From Lysinibacillus mangiferihumi (GTDB lineage: Bacteria > Bacillota > Bacilli > Bacillales_A > Planococcaceae), in assembly GCF_003049665.1 (NCBI RefSeq), contig NZ_PYWM01000004.1, forward strand, positions 1 through 64,000: DNA of 64,000 nt. The letters are read 5' to 3'. Below the pieces are notes generated by a model. The model searched no databases, had not been told where the DNA came from, and saw nothing but the letters and a program-made list of their open reading frames with translations. The translations under genes were made by a program, and so were the position numbers. Positions 18,614-28,740 of this stretch are shown piece by piece (the first letter of the stretch is position 1; each line of letters begins with the position of its first letter).

Positions 18614-19231
18614 ATGAAAAAAGTTTCGAAAAGACAAGAGGACATACTAGCGTTTATCAAAGAAGAAGTACGCGCAAAGGGCTATCCACCATCTGTACGT
18701 GAGATTGGTGAAGCAGTTGGACTTGCTTCAAGCTCAACAGTTCATGGACATTTAGCTCGGTTAGAGCAAAAAGGCTTTATTCGACGAGATCCTACTAAAC
18801 CGCGTGCAATTGAAATTTTAGAGCCTGAGGATTCGATTCAAAAGCAAAGTGTTATCCATGTACCGCTTGTAGGGAAGGTTACTGCTGGATCACCGATTAC
18901 AGCAATTGAAAATATCGACGAATATTTCCCTTTACCGGATATTTACGGGACAAGCGAAGATCAGTTATTTATGTTAGAAATCATGGGTGAATCGATGATT
19001 GAGGCAGGAATTTTTGACGGGGACTTAGTCATCGTCAAGCAAAAAGCAACAGCCGATAACGGTGATATCGTCGTAGCCATGACCGAAGAAGATGAAGCAA
19101 CTGTCAAACGTTTCTTTAAAGAAAAAAATCATTTCCGCTTACAGCCAGAAAACGCTACAATGGAACCGATTATTGTAGACCAAGTTTCAATTTTAGGACA
19201 AGTTGTCGGCTTATATCGCCGTGTCCATTAA
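18614..19231 (+). CDS. lexA: LexA repressor
   Basis: LexA represses the SOS genes and cleaves itself when RecA filaments form. The 205-residue protein has the N-terminal winged helix ([40 protein letters not shown]). It has the self-cleavage site Ala91-Gly92 in VTAGSP, catalytic Ser127 in MGESMIEAG and Lys165 in ATVKRFF. GAGGTGAG precedes the ATG. LexA boxes lie in its own promoter and that of yneA. Confidence 0.98.
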   Translation: MKKVSKRQEDILAFIKEEVRAKGYPPSVREIGEAVGLASSSTVHGHLARLEQKGFIRRDPTKPRAIEILEPEDSIQKQSVIHVPLVGKVTAGSPITAIENIDEYFPLPDIYGTSEDQLFMLEIMGESMIEAGIFDGDLVIVKQKATADNGDIVVAMTEEDEATVKRFFKEKNHFRLQPENATMEPIIVDQVSILGQVVGLYRRVH

Positions 19232-19274
19232 TGCATTCTTATACTAATTTTGCGAAAAAATAATGTTCAATAGG

Positions 19275-19315
19275 AAAGCCACGAAATGTTGATGGGATAA
19301 CATTCGTGGCTTTTT
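19275..19315 (+). terminator. lexA terminator
   Basis: AAAGCCACGAAATGTT pairs with AACATTCGTGGCTTT around a short loop, followed by TTTTT. Confidence 0.9.
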
Positions 19316-19371
19316 CATGTGTCCCCAAACTTACATTTAGGAGCGTTTGATGGCATATATCATTAGGTTCA

Positions 19372-19827
19372 TCAACGTGATAACGATTGTTTAATGTTCT
19401 TATGTAGAAAGATGATTCTTTCTATTTCTTCAAAACCATTTTTCTTATAAAATTCTTCGGCAGGTATCCCTCTATCTGTAAGTAGTACAATGTTATTTAT
19501 TTTGTTATTATCGAGTTCTTTAATTAAATGATTTAACAGCGCTCTTCCAATTCCCTTATTCTGCTGTTGTTGTTTTACGTACATTTCATTAATAAAGAAT
19601 TCATCTCCGCTCCACCAAACTCTATTGACTCCTAAAATACAGCCTAGAATCTCGTCATTTTCTATTGCTAAAACGCCTAAGAATCCAGGTGTCTGATAAA
19701 AATCTAATAAATATTTTTTAGCTTGCGAAAATGTCCATTTATCATTCCAAGGCGCATCATTAAATACTTCAATAAATGTTTCGGTACATTTACTTAAATC
19801 CTCTTCCACTAATAATTTATATTCCAT
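19372..19827 (-). CDS. GNAT family N-acetyltransferase
   Basis: A 151-residue acetyltransferase: MEYKLLVEEDLSKCTETF, then the acetyl-CoA motif VKQQQQNKGIGRALLNHLI and the late segment AEEFYKKNGFEEIER. The start at 19827 is preferred because AAAGGGG lies 8 bases upstream; the longer frame to 19893 has no such site. It stands alone and the substrate is unknown. Confidence 0.85.
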   Translation of the reverse strand: MEYKLLVEEDLSKCTETFIEVFNDAPWNDKWTFSQAKKYLLDFYQTPGFLGVLAIENDEILGCILGVNRVWWSGDEFFINEMYVKQQQQNKGIGRALLNHLIKELDNNKINNIVLLTDRGIPAEEFYKKNGFEEIERIIFLHKNIKQSLSR

Positions 19828-19998
19828 CACAACTACCCCTTTATTTAACATATAAATAAAATTATAACATTTATTATCTATCCTTTGTTTCACTGTAATT
19901 ACCTAAAGAAACTCTGCGTAGCTGCCTTTTGACTTGAAATAATTATAAATTTGCATATTTAGAATTTCTCTTAAACTATACCTCCAATTATGACAATA

Positions 19999-20034
19999 AA
20001 AATACAGCCTTTTCTATGTGAAAGACTGTATTTA
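19999..20034 (-). terminator. Terminator behind the amidotransferase gene
   Basis: AAATACAG and CTGTATTT pair, with extra CTTT/AAAG pairing around an eight-base loop. It lies 40 bases past the stop at 20073. Confidence 0.7.
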
Positions 20035-20072
20035 GAGGCTAAACTATTAAATTTTCGTTTGATTTCTTAGAA

Positions 20073-20795
20073 CTATGCTTCTCTTTTATATAGCATGCTC
20101 GCTTTAACGAAAGCTGAAAAAAGTTTTTGTGCAGCAATATCTCCTACAATTGCCTGTTCTTCTGGGTGCCACTGAACTGCTAGACAAAACGGAAACTCTT
20201 CATGGACCACCGCTTCGACTAGACCGTCACTAGATTTTGCTGCAACGACTAGCTTCTCCGCTAAAACATTTACTGCTTGATGATGAAAGGAATTAACAGC
20301 AATTTTTTCTTCTTCAATAATTGTTTTTAACAATGTATGAGGTGTTATGTGAACATAATGCGTGGCAACACCACGAGCCGCTTGTTGTGCATGTTTTAAC
20401 AGCTTACTACTATGATATTCACTATCAACATCTTGGTATAATGTTCCACCTAATGCAACATTGAGCATTTGAATACCACGACAAATTCCGAATATCGGCA
20501 TTTTCCTTGTAAAGGCTGCATTAAGTAAGGCCAGCTCCACCTTGTCTCTCTCCGGGTGTATCTTTCCTAGCCTTGGTAAAGGTTCAGCACCAAATTCAAA
20601 TGGATGAACATCGTGCCCACCCGATAAAAGTAAACCATCCGTTAACGATAGAATTTGTGCCGCATCTTCCTCTACCCCCAGCGGAATAATAAGTGGGATC
20701 CCTCCAGCCTCAATAATGCTATTGCTATAGGCTACATTTAATCTCGATGATAAATCGTCTTCCGCAAACGCCGTTATACCTATAATTGGTTTCAT
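20073..20795 (-). CDS. Gamma-glutamyl-gamma-aminobutyrate hydrolase-like class I amidotransferase
   Basis: A 240-residue peptidase C26 protein. The nucleophile is in FGICRGIQMLNVALGG (about residue 106) and the catalytic His-Glu in LAVQWHPEEQ. DGLLLSGGHDVHPFEFG is the usual substrate-side segment. Relatives such as PuuD split gamma-glutamyl-GABA in putrescine degradation, but no other putrescine gene is nearby, so the substrate is inferred from the family only. GGGGGAGA precedes the ATG. It follows the prepilin peptidase gene by 12 bases and is probably co-transcribed. Confidence 0.85.
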   Translation of the reverse strand: MKPIIGITAFAEDDLSSRLNVAYSNSIIEAGGIPLIIPLGVEEDAAQILSLTDGLLLSGGHDVHPFEFGAEPLPRLGKIHPERDKVELALLNAAFTRKMPIFGICRGIQMLNVALGGTLYQDVDSEYHSSKLLKHAQQAARGVATHYVHITPHTLLKTIIEEEKIAVNSFHHQAVNVLAEKLVVAAKSSDGLVEAVVHEEFPFCLAVQWHPEEQAIVGDIAAQKLFSAFVKASMLYKREA

Positions 20796-20807
20796 CTATC
20801 TCCCCCC

Positions 20808-21560
20808 TTACCATAATCCTACATACCACTGTATTATGACATTTCCATAGAAATACACTATGACCGCTGCTAGTGCGATGGCAGGGCCAAATGGAATCGC
20901 TGTTTTTCTACCTTGCTGGCGCACTTGCAGCACAATCATACCGACAACCATTCCAATGACAGCTGCTATCAATAATGTCAATAGTGTGTGGATTGTACCT
21001 AATACAAGGCCAACTAGAAAGAATAATTTTATATCGCCGCCACCCATACCGCCACGTGACACAACTGCGATACTATATAATATGCCAAAGCCAACGACAG
21101 CACCTACAATACTATCCCACCAAGGCGTCAAAGGCGCTAGTATACGTCCAATCACTAATAATGGCAAAAAGCACAATAGCACTTTATCCGGTATAAGCAT
21201 ATAGGCAATATCCGATACAACAACAATCACCAATAAAGAAATCAATAATAATGCCACGATTAATTGTTCACTAAATCCATATTGCCAATATGAAAAGGCA
21301 AATAATATCCCGGTCAGCAGCTCCATTAACGGATAAATCCATGCAATTTTTTGCCCACAGCTACGACATTTACCTCCTAAAAATATATAGGACAATACAG
21401 GAATTAAATCTATTGCCGGCAATTGCCTCTGACAGGTTGTACAGTGTGAAGGTGGCTTGACTATCGACTCCTTCCTCGGCACACGTAAACCTACCACATT
21501 AAAAAACGAACCAAATACAAGTCCAAATACGAATACAAGTATTGTATAAGCCATTTCCAT
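20808..21560 (-). CDS. comC: Prepilin peptidase (type IV leader peptidase)
   Basis: A membrane aspartic protease that processes and methylates type IV prepilin-like proteins, such as the ComG competence pilins. The 250-residue protein has the N-terminal segment GSFFNVVGLRVPRKESI, two CxxC pairs (HCTTCQRQLP, KCRSCGQKI) and about eight membrane segments. The two catalytic aspartates are in VVSDIAYMLIPDK and GGGDIKLFFLVG. The symbol is the B. subtilis homologue and is inferred from function; no comG genes are in the window. Confidence 0.88.
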   Translation of the reverse strand: MEMAYTILVFVFGLVFGSFFNVVGLRVPRKESIVKPPSHCTTCQRQLPAIDLIPVLSYIFLGGKCRSCGQKIAWIYPLMELLTGILFAFSYWQYGFSEQLIVALLLISLLVIVVVSDIAYMLIPDKVLLCFLPLLVIGRILAPLTPWWDSIVGAVVGFGILYSIAVVSRGGMGGGDIKLFFLVGLVLGTIHTLLTLLIAAVIGMVVGMIVLQVRQQGRKTAIPFGPAIALAAVIVYFYGNVIIQWYVGLW

Positions 21561-21805
21561 TTTTCTTACCCCCTAAACTAACATAGTGCTTATACTTGTT
21601 GTCCTTTATAATAAGGTTGTGACCTCGACGGTCGTGGTAATAGTAGACTCTACATTCTGCTAGTGTTTCTAACTTGTGTTTGATTTCATTATTGGTGAAT
21701 CATAATTATAAAATTCTACAGCCGCTATCCGTGTTCCTGTCACCTTCATATAGCAATGGCACGTCTTTGGGGCACTTTTTTATGGACAAAAAATTGCACG
21801 GTAAA

Positions 21806-21848
21806 ATAAAAGACCATTTACTAGTCACACTAGTAAACAGTCTTTATT
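21806..21848 (-). terminator. Terminator behind the DUF2339 gene
   Basis: AAAGACCATTTACTAGT pairs with ACTAGTAAACAGTCTTT around a CAC loop. The minus strand continues into TTTTATTTTAC. The hairpin begins just past the stop at 21850. Confidence 0.85.
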
Positions 21849-21849
21849 T

Positions 21850-23940
21850 TTATTTCCTCAACAATCGGCCCGACAGTAGCATGCCGATGCCACCAATTGA
21901 GATGAAAAGTATTGCGCGTATTAATAAATCGAGTGCGGATAAGTCGAAGAATATCAGCTTTATAAAGGCGATGGCTAATATGATAAAGCCGGAAAGTCGC
22001 AGTATTCGTAAGTGCCGCACTGCGCCAAGCCACAGTGATAGGCTTGCCGTTAGAAAGAGCGTAATTGTTGTTAGTGCAATGCTAAGCTTCCAATCTAGTA
22101 AGTCGTTATAAGCGAGTTGTGACACAAGACCACATACTGCTAGCATCGTACTTACTACACCTATACTAACAATGGCATCTAAAAATTTCGGCATATAGTC
22201 TTGATAGATTCGATAAATACGTCCCTTCATAAGCAAATCAAGGATGATGGCCATAATCGTAGCAATGAAGGTTAACCGTGTCATAATATTGAGCCATTCA
22301 ATCCCTTGTATATTAGAAGGAATAACGTTTAACATAAATGTAAATAACAAGAATAATACAGTCAGCACTGGCGTTAATGCCCGCCCTTTAAATGTTACTG
22401 GTAGCAACAGTGACCCTACAAACAACAATACAATGCTGATACTCATTAGATGTGGGGTATTACTAGCACTTACAATATAAACACTATCCAGCTTGCCTAT
22501 ATAAGCGATAAAGTAACTAGCTGTAATAACTGCTAATAAATCGAGCACATATAAATCTTTCATTAATTTCTCAAAGGCATTTAATGTTTCTTTACGACGT
22601 ATGGCATACATATAAATAATGAAGAGATATACCCCTGGCATCAATAAAGCGAGATGTTCTATACTAAAAAATGGAGTTGGCTCGTGTATGACAAAGCTAA
22701 TCATAAGTGCAATGAAAAATCCTACTGAACTGACAACTTTCATCACACTTGCTCGAAGTCGTAAGCTCATCATAACGCCTGCAAATAGTATGAATGGAAG
22801 AAGTAAATCATCCACTTTTTCAGGGATATTCATAATCAATAACGTATTACAAAGAGTAATAAATGCGAGTGTTACGGCACTATCAAATGCCTCCTGCCAT
22901 TTTTGCTTATAGCCATAACCCGCTATAACTATAAATAACATACATAAACCAAACAGTAGGAGCTCTTTATAGTCAAGTGGACTACTTATCAAGTTCATCA
23001 TTAGTAAGCTAAAGACCCCTAAACTAAATTGCAGTCCAACATAAATGTGCTTCCATTTCGATTCAGCATTATACAAGCGACACCAACTCGTGTAGAAAAT
23101 AGCAAGTGTCATGAACAAACCTAATGCAAACATTCCTTGATTATCATTATTCATAAAGGCGACAATACCAATTGCCAAAATTGAGAAAAAAGTAGCGACA
23201 TAAAGCGCAATGTTTTGTTTATGTTGCAGAATAACAAATTGCAACATTGTAAACAGGACAATGACAAAGAATAATATAATGTATGCGCTAAAATCCATAT
23301 ATTCTAGTAAATACGGTAATAACAATGAAGTAAAGGCGACAAATAAAGTAAGCACCTCATTTTTCTTTAGATAGCTGATTGCTATGCCATAGCCAATAAA
23401 TAGGATGGCAATAAACAATGCTAATGTTAAGCCCAATACATCGTATAGCATAGCACCAGCAGCAGTAGTTAAAATACCTACGATAAATGCCCCTCCGTAT
23501 AAGGAAATGGTTACGGCTGGTGACCCTAGCTTTTTATGTTCTACTACATAGGCTATGGTTGCTAATACGATGGATAATAAATAAGCGAGGATGATTTTCA
23601 CCTCGTTTGATAGGTAGCCATAATCACTAACTAGTTTTAACCCCCATAACACGCCCAATACTAAAATAACCATAAATACTTTCGGAAGCGCCCACATAAT
23701 TTGCTCTTCGATTGAACGCCCTTGTTGTACATTTGTTTTTGCTGTTGGGATTGGCGAAATTGGTGGCGTTGGCTTAGCTTTTGCGATTGGTAAGGCAGAT
23801 TGGCCAGTGATGGATTTGTTGATGTTTTGTATCGTTGTCTTTTCTTGTGACTGTTGGTGCTTTAACTCATCCATTTCCCGCCGTAACGCTACCATCTCTT
23901 TTTCTAGCTTAGCAATTCGCTGCTCCATTTCTAGCGACAA
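21850..23940 (-). CDS. Large DUF2339 membrane protein
   Basis: A 696-residue protein with an N-terminal coiled coil (LEMEQRIAKLEKEMVALRRE to about 45), a proline-rich linker (KAKPTPPISPIPTAKT) and then about 20 closely packed hydrophobic segments to the C-terminus. This is the DUF2339 layout. The family has no assigned biochemical role. The start is a TTG at 23940 with GGGGG 8 bases upstream. It is the only gene of its transcription unit. Confidence 0.85.
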   Translation of the reverse strand: MSLEMEQRIAKLEKEMVALRREMDELKHQQSQEKTTIQNINKSITGQSALPIAKAKPTPPISPIPTAKTNVQQGRSIEEQIMWALPKVFMVILVLGVLWGLKLVSDYGYLSNEVKIILAYLLSIVLATIAYVVEHKKLGSPAVTISLYGGAFIVGILTTAAGAMLYDVLGLTLALFIAILFIGYGIAISYLKKNEVLTLFVAFTSLLLPYLLEYMDFSAYIILFFVIVLFTMLQFVILQHKQNIALYVATFFSILAIGIVAFMNNDNQGMFALGLFMTLAIFYTSWCRLYNAESKWKHIYVGLQFSLGVFSLLMMNLISSPLDYKELLLFGLCMLFIVIAGYGYKQKWQEAFDSAVTLAFITLCNTLLIMNIPEKVDDLLLPFILFAGVMMSLRLRASVMKVVSSVGFFIALMISFVIHEPTPFFSIEHLALLMPGVYLFIIYMYAIRRKETLNAFEKLMKDLYVLDLLAVITASYFIAYIGKLDSVYIVSASNTPHLMSISIVLLFVGSLLLPVTFKGRALTPVLTVLFLLFTFMLNVIPSNIQGIEWLNIMTRLTFIATIMAIILDLLMKGRIYRIYQDYMPKFLDAIVSIGVVSTMLAVCGLVSQLAYNDLLDWKLSIALTTITLFLTASLSLWLGAVRHLRILRLSGFIILAIAFIKLIFFDLSALDLLIRAILFISIGGIGMLLSGRLLRK

Positions 23941-24033
23941 TTCATCATCCCCCTTAGCGATTAGAATTTTCTTACATTATACCACATTCACTTTTATTGT
24001 AAAATTACACTTTTTTATAACTGTAATTAAATT

Positions 24034-24285
24034 TTATCGAGGTTTTCGATACATTAAGGCACGTTCACTATCACTGGTACCACTCGTAGTCGGATCGACA
24101 ACAACCCCCATTAAAACAAGAATCGATAACACTGTATTCAAAATGGACGTTAGTTGCTCACTCATTGCACTTGTTAAATCATAACCAAACAAGGCGCCCA
24201 CTTGTTGAGCGAGTAGTAACAGCATGGAAAATAAAGCTAATAAAAACGGCTTATGCATGAATCGAATCTTCCAGTTAATTCTCAT
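24034..24285 (-). CDS. Phage holin (phiLC3 type), isolated
   Basis: An 83-residue protein with MRINWKIRFMHKPFLLALFS, a second hydrophobic segment and GVVVDPTTSGTSDSERALMY, the signature end of phiLC3/phi11-type holins. Such proteins make membrane holes that release endolysin. GAGGTGAG precedes the ATG. No endolysin, tail gene or other phage gene lies nearby, so it is a prophage leftover or a domesticated gene. Confidence 0.85.
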   Translation of the reverse strand: MRINWKIRFMHKPFLLALFSMLLLLAQQVGALFGYDLTSAMSEQLTSILNTVLSILVLMGVVVDPTTSGTSDSERALMYRKPR

Positions 24286-24544
24286 AAATGCTCACCTCCC
24301 CCCTCCTCACCACAGTATATGCACCACGTCACTTGACACATATGCAAAAATATAGCTTTAGCAAGGAATGCTTCCTCCTAATGTCGTTACACTTTCTATC
24401 ACACTAGGCGCTAATGAATCAATGATTTACATGGGTTAATCGGGGATTTACATCGACTTATCAGCGCTTACAACCTTTTCTATGAACTAAAAGTGACAAC
24501 TTCACATACTATAGAAAGGAACGATTTGATAAAGGGGATGTCAA

Positions 24545-24646
24545 ATGTCTTGTAGGGAAAGACCCGATGTGTGGGACGAAGATGGAAGAGATATTGAGCG
24601 TTGGGAAAATGACGGTGGTCGAAGTAATTTTACTAGATACTTCTAA
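24545..24646 (+). CDS. 33-residue acidic/arginine-rich small protein
   Basis: An ATG at 24545 behind AAAGGGGA opens a 33-codon frame: MSCRERPDVWDEDGRDIER followed by a Gly-Arg-Asn end (GGRSNFTRYF). The composition is unusual: nine acidic and seven arginine residues, no lysine. The good ribosome binding site and the stop just ahead of the convergent terminator support a real gene. No family is recognised. Confidence 0.45.
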   Translation: MSCRERPDVWDEDGRDIERWENDGGRSNFTRYF

Positions 24647-24676
24647 GCGGCTATATAACGGTTTCCAAAAACCCTG

Positions 24677-24719
24677 TAAAAAAAGCAGGCTGTCCTCAAA
24701 ATGACTAGGACAGCCCGCT
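24677..24719 (-). terminator. Terminator behind the Sfp-type gene
   Basis: On the minus strand AGCGGGCTGTCCT pairs with AGGACAGCCTGCT around a ten-base loop, followed by TTTTTTTAC. It begins 6 bases past the stop at 24725. Confidence 0.88.
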
Positions 24720-24724
24720 AAACA

Positions 24725-25405
24725 TTACCATATATCAATATTGTCAAAAGAAACAATGGAAATCGGTTCTTTCGATAACTGCTTGGAACACAAGGCAACG
24801 ATATGACAATCATCTAAATCAAACAATTGAAAGCTATACTTTTGTGACAGTTGGTTGCTTTCATACAATTGTATTGTTTCAGGTTGAATGCAAAACGAAA
24901 AAGAATCAAGTGGAATAGTCAATCCTTTTCCCTCAGCTTTTATATAACTTTCTTTCAATGTCCAAAGTTTATAAAAATACTGTATTTGTTTGTCTTTTGG
25001 TCGACTTAAAATATCTTGATACTCACTGCTTGTAAAATAGGCTTTTGCAATGTCCATCTCTATCGTTGTTACTTGTTCTATATCTATTCCAATAGGCGTA
25101 TCACTTACTGCACATACAACCCAGTTACCTGAATGCGCCAAATTAAAATGAATATGGTCGAAATTTTGAAGATTAGGCTTACCATATTCATTGATAGTGA
25201 AATGAATCTGGTCATTTGTCATGCCAAAGTCCCTCTTTAAAGAATGACGCAGAAGAACTTCTGCCAATATAGAGCGCTTTTTATCTTCATCAAAGTGAAA
25301 TTTGCTTACTTTTTCTTTTCTTTCAGCAGATATCCTTAGCTCAAATTGTTGGAAAATATCTTGATACGCTTTTTCTGTTATTTTTATTGCATATTTATAG
25401 ATCAT
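24725..25405 (-). CDS. Sfp-type 4'-phosphopantetheinyl transferase
   Basis: The enzyme loads carrier domains of non-ribosomal peptide and polyketide synthetases with phosphopantetheine from coenzyme A. The 226-residue protein has the family motifs PIGIDIEQV (metal-binding Asp), FNLAHSGNWVVCAVS and LWTLKESYIKAEGKGL. The length matches Sfp rather than the short AcpS type. It is the last gene of a block with two exporters and a ComX/ComP/ComA system, yet no synthetase gene is in the window. Confidence 0.93.
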   Translation of the reverse strand: MIYKYAIKITEKAYQDIFQQFELRISAERKEKVSKFHFDEDKKRSILAEVLLRHSLKRDFGMTNDQIHFTINEYGKPNLQNFDHIHFNLAHSGNWVVCAVSDTPIGIDIEQVTTIEMDIAKAYFTSSEYQDILSRPKDKQIQYFYKLWTLKESYIKAEGKGLTIPLDSFSFCIQPETIQLYESNQLSQKYSFQLFDLDDCHIVALCSKQLSKEPISIVSFDNIDIW

Positions 25406-25493
25406 GATTGTGCTCCATATAAATTTTAATAGTGCTAGTCTTTGGATTTCACTTTATAGTATAATTTTGCAACAAGAAATACAAAAGCGTAAA

Positions 25494-26297
25494 TTACTTG
25501 GCCATCTTCTCTTCACCCTTGTTGCTATAAGTATCGGTACTTTCCACTATCCATTTCATAATGCTTTCTTCTCTTTCCTTAATATTGTCAACCTTCGCAT
25601 CAAATTTATTCATTTTCTTAGAAGCGACAATTTTTCCATCTACCATAAATAGAACTCTTTCAGTTTTTGCAGCAACTTTTGCATCATGTGTTACCAGCAT
25701 AACTGTTGTACCTTTTTTATTGATTTCTGTTAAAAGTGACATAATTTCTGTCGCTGATTTAGAATCTAATGCGCCTGTCGGTTCATCTCCAAATAGAATA
25801 TCTGGATCATTAATTAATGCCCTACATATCGCGACCCTTTGTAACTGGCCCCCTGAAGCTTGATTAATATTATTATTTTCAAGCGCTGCAATTCCAGTCA
25901 TTTCTAGTAATTTTTTTGCTCTTTTATATACTTTATTTTTATCTGCATCTTTGGATACAAGCGCAGGGAACATAACATTATCAATTAACGAGAGGTTTTT
26001 TAAAAGATTTATATTTTGGAATATAAAACCCATATTATTTAATCGGATCTTCGCTAGATTTTCTTCTTTTAGTTTGCCGATCTCATTCCCTTTAAAAAGT
26101 ACATCGCCAGAGGAAATTCGATCCATACCACTTACATTATATAAGAGTGTTGATTTTCCACTGCCTGATGGACCCATTACGGCTACAAATTCTCCCTCTT
26201 TAATTTCTAGATTTACATCTTTTAAAATATGCAGTTCATTGTTTTTTCCTAATTCTACTATTTTATTAATTCTTGTCGCCTCTAAAATGTTATTCAT
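25494..26297 (-). CDS. ABC exporter ATP-binding subunit (MacB/LolD/BceA type)
   Basis: A 267-residue ATPase with Walker A GPSGSGKSTLL (about 42-52), signature QASGGQLQRVAICRAL, Walker B DILFGDEPTGALD and switch VTHDAK. About 40 residues extend past the ATPase core (from KKMNKFDAKVDN). Subunits of this type power FtsX/MacB permeases that extract peptides or antibiotics from the membrane. GGAGG precedes the ATG, and the permease gene lies 33 bases upstream. Confidence 0.9.
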   Translation of the reverse strand: MNNILEATRINKIVELGKNNELHILKDVNLEIKEGEFVAVMGPSGSGKSTLLYNVSGMDRISSGDVLFKGNEIGKLKEENLAKIRLNNMGFIFQNINLLKNLSLIDNVMFPALVSKDADKNKVYKRAKKLLEMTGIAALENNNINQASGGQLQRVAICRALINDPDILFGDEPTGALDSKSATEIMSLLTEINKKGTTVMLVTHDAKVAAKTERVLFMVDGKIVASKKMNKFDAKVDNIKEREESIMKWIVESTDTYSNKGEEKMAK

Positions 26298-26330
26298 ATC
26301 TATTCCTCCATTGCATCGTCTTTCTGCTTC

Positions 26331-28685
26331 TTAACCCTTTAAAATAACAGATAAATCATCTTTTACAGTTACTTTACAGCACACAGTGATCGTGATACCA
26401 ACTACTACTATTAATGCTAAAGGACATAGTAGCCAAGTTTGCCATGCAACGTTTACTAACTCTATTTTCGCAGCGCCCATAGAAGACATCCCCATACTTA
26501 CAAGATACTCTCCTAAGTAATTCGAAACTAGTACACCTAAGAAAATTCCTATTATTAGTACTAGTAGTGTTCCAGCCATATATTGTTGTTTAATATTATT
26601 GGCTGTTAATCCCATACTGCGCATAATAGCGATTTGAGACATATCTTTTGATAATAACATTCTCAAGAATAGGGCTGTAATTAAAACAATAATGATTAAT
26701 GAAATGGCAATTCCACCGATAACAACCGTACTCATTTGACCAATAATATTGCCAAGCGTTTGCTGAGTATATTCTTTAATATCATTGACCTGTGCAGAGG
26801 CATATTGGCTTTGATAATATTCCATTTTTTCTGGAATATTGACATCTTTAGCCACATCCATGTTCACTATATACCAAAGAATCGCATTTTCATTTAGTTC
26901 AAGACTTGTTGTGGCCTTTGCCGTTTTCCCGCCATTTGTAATATCTTGATAGATACCACTTACTGTCATCTTCTTCTCTGCTCCAGCAACCTTTACGATT
27001 ACCGTATCTCCGACTTTTTTATCTAATCCATCTTTAGAGGCATTCGCATAAGATAGAGCAATTTCTCCATCCTCTTTCGGCGCATTTCCCTCCAAATAAC
27101 TTAGTGGAAATACTGAAAAATCACCGGTTTCAATATTTATATAATCCCATGCACCTTCTGCATTTTTAACCTGAAACGAGCCTGTAATATAAGCAGCGTA
27201 TTTTTCAATATCTGGATCATTTGCTAACTCTTCTTGCAATTTTTTATAATCTTCTGTAATCGTATCTGTTTTTCGAAGGTCAATCCTCATATCAGATTTC
27301 CCTACACCCATATAAGTAGAGAATTCCGGTGAATTCATCGTATTATATACATTTATTGGAAGTATGATAATAAATGTACAGATAACAAATATAACGATAA
27401 GTAATCTATATAATTTGAAACGCTTAAATACATCTCGAATACCCATATAAATATTGGTACTGAAAAATTTATTTTTTAGCAGGGAGAAGCTATATTTCTT
27501 ATTCTTACCGCGTTGCATAATATCTGAACGTAGTGCTTCTACAGCAGAAATCTTATCAATTCGTTTTAGCACTTTCTTGAAGTACAACGTAATGATGAAA
27601 TAAACAAATAATGGCGCTATAAGAGAAAGTGCATATTTCAAGTTACCTGATAAATCAGAAGATATGTAAAGTCTCATATTCCCCGTAAACAGATTAACAA
27701 CTACAAAGGACAGTAAATATCCCACAATACCTGCAACTACAGAAATAGCTCTATACTTATTAAGATATACCTTTTTAATATCTTTCTTAGAGATTCCGAT
27801 CGCTTTCATTACACCGATTTCTCTTAAATCCTCATCAATCGTTGCTAAGAATGTCAGTCGAATACAAAGCGATGCAATAATAATAAGCAAAATACTAATC
27901 AGTATAATAACCATCGCTACAATCGTATCTGACATTGCATTAAATATTAAGAATATTTTTCCGCCAACTGTAGGTCCATTTGCCGGAAGACCTGCATCAA
28001 TATATGCTGTCTGAACAGCTTGAGCATCGCCAGTCTCATGTAGTTTGAATTGAATTAAATATTCGCGTTCGCCTACTTGATTTACCAACATTTCATTATA
28101 ATCAGATTGATTGATAACAAAACGTTTTGACGAAGTAAGCGAAGAATTCATCTCATAATCTCGGGCATAATCTGAAATGGTAAATTCCTTTTCATAATCG
28201 CCTCTTTTCACCGTAATCGTTTCGCCAACTTTTAAGTTATATTGCTGCATAAAATAAATAGGAACAGCTACAGTCCCTTCTTTTACGTCCAACTTATTGT
28301 TGTTTAGATCCAATATATAATCAAAACTTTTATTTTGAACAACAAATGATATGTCCTGTACAGTACCTGCCATTGTATTGTTGTTTCCAAAATGTATATT
28401 ATTTCCATCTAAAGTGAGAAGAACCATCGTTTCCTGCATAGCAATATGTTCACGTTGTTCTTCTGTAAATTTATCAATATCTCGCTGATTATAATCTCCT
28501 GCATGCATCTGCGTGATATCGGCTGGGTGTGCTCTTTCTTGCAGTTCTGACATTGACTGCGTTAAATTTGCAATGATATTTGTTGCACTAGCTCCTAAAA
28601 TTACTGCCATCGTTATAAAAATAAATATTGTTGCCGTAACAATTTTCTTTCTGTAGCAATCATTCTTTACCATTTTCAGAAACAA
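26331..28685 (-). CDS. FtsX-type ABC permease, two FtsX domains
   Basis: A 784-residue permease with an N-terminal membrane segment (about 14-34), a large extracytoplasmic domain and an FtsX block at about 250-380. A further outside domain and a second FtsX block (about 660-775) follow; one block includes IGVMKAIGISKKDIKKVYL and the other IAIMRSMGLTANNIKQQYM. It works with the ATPase at 25494-26297. The start is a TTG at 28685 behind GGAGG. This mechanotransmission type of exporter is common in peptide antibiotic loci. Confidence 0.88.
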   Translation of the reverse strand: MFLKMVKNDCYRKKIVTATIFIFITMAVILGASATNIIANLTQSMSELQERAHPADITQMHAGDYNQRDIDKFTEEQREHIAMQETMVLLTLDGNNIHFGNNNTMAGTVQDISFVVQNKSFDYILDLNNNKLDVKEGTVAVPIYFMQQYNLKVGETITVKRGDYEKEFTISDYARDYEMNSSLTSSKRFVINQSDYNEMLVNQVGEREYLIQFKLHETGDAQAVQTAYIDAGLPANGPTVGGKIFLIFNAMSDTIVAMVIILISILLIIIASLCIRLTFLATIDEDLREIGVMKAIGISKKDIKKVYLNKYRAISVVAGIVGYLLSFVVVNLFTGNMRLYISSDLSGNLKYALSLIAPLFVYFIITLYFKKVLKRIDKISAVEALRSDIMQRGKNKKYSFSLLKNKFFSTNIYMGIRDVFKRFKLYRLLIVIFVICTFIIILPINVYNTMNSPEFSTYMGVGKSDMRIDLRKTDTITEDYKKLQEELANDPDIEKYAAYITGSFQVKNAEGAWDYINIETGDFSVFPLSYLEGNAPKEDGEIALSYANASKDGLDKKVGDTVIVKVAGAEKKMTVSGIYQDITNGGKTAKATTSLELNENAILWYIVNMDVAKDVNIPEKMEYYQSQYASAQVNDIKEYTQQTLGNIIGQMSTVVIGGIAISLIIIVLITALFLRMLLSKDMSQIAIMRSMGLTANNIKQQYMAGTLLVLIIGIFLGVLVSNYLGEYLVSMGMSSMGAAKIELVNVAWQTWLLCPLALIVVVGITITVCCKVTVKDDLSVILKG

Positions 28686-28740
28686 AGCTATTCCTCCTTC
28701 ATCTAACTACACGACTTACCTATTTATTAAATTTTTATTA

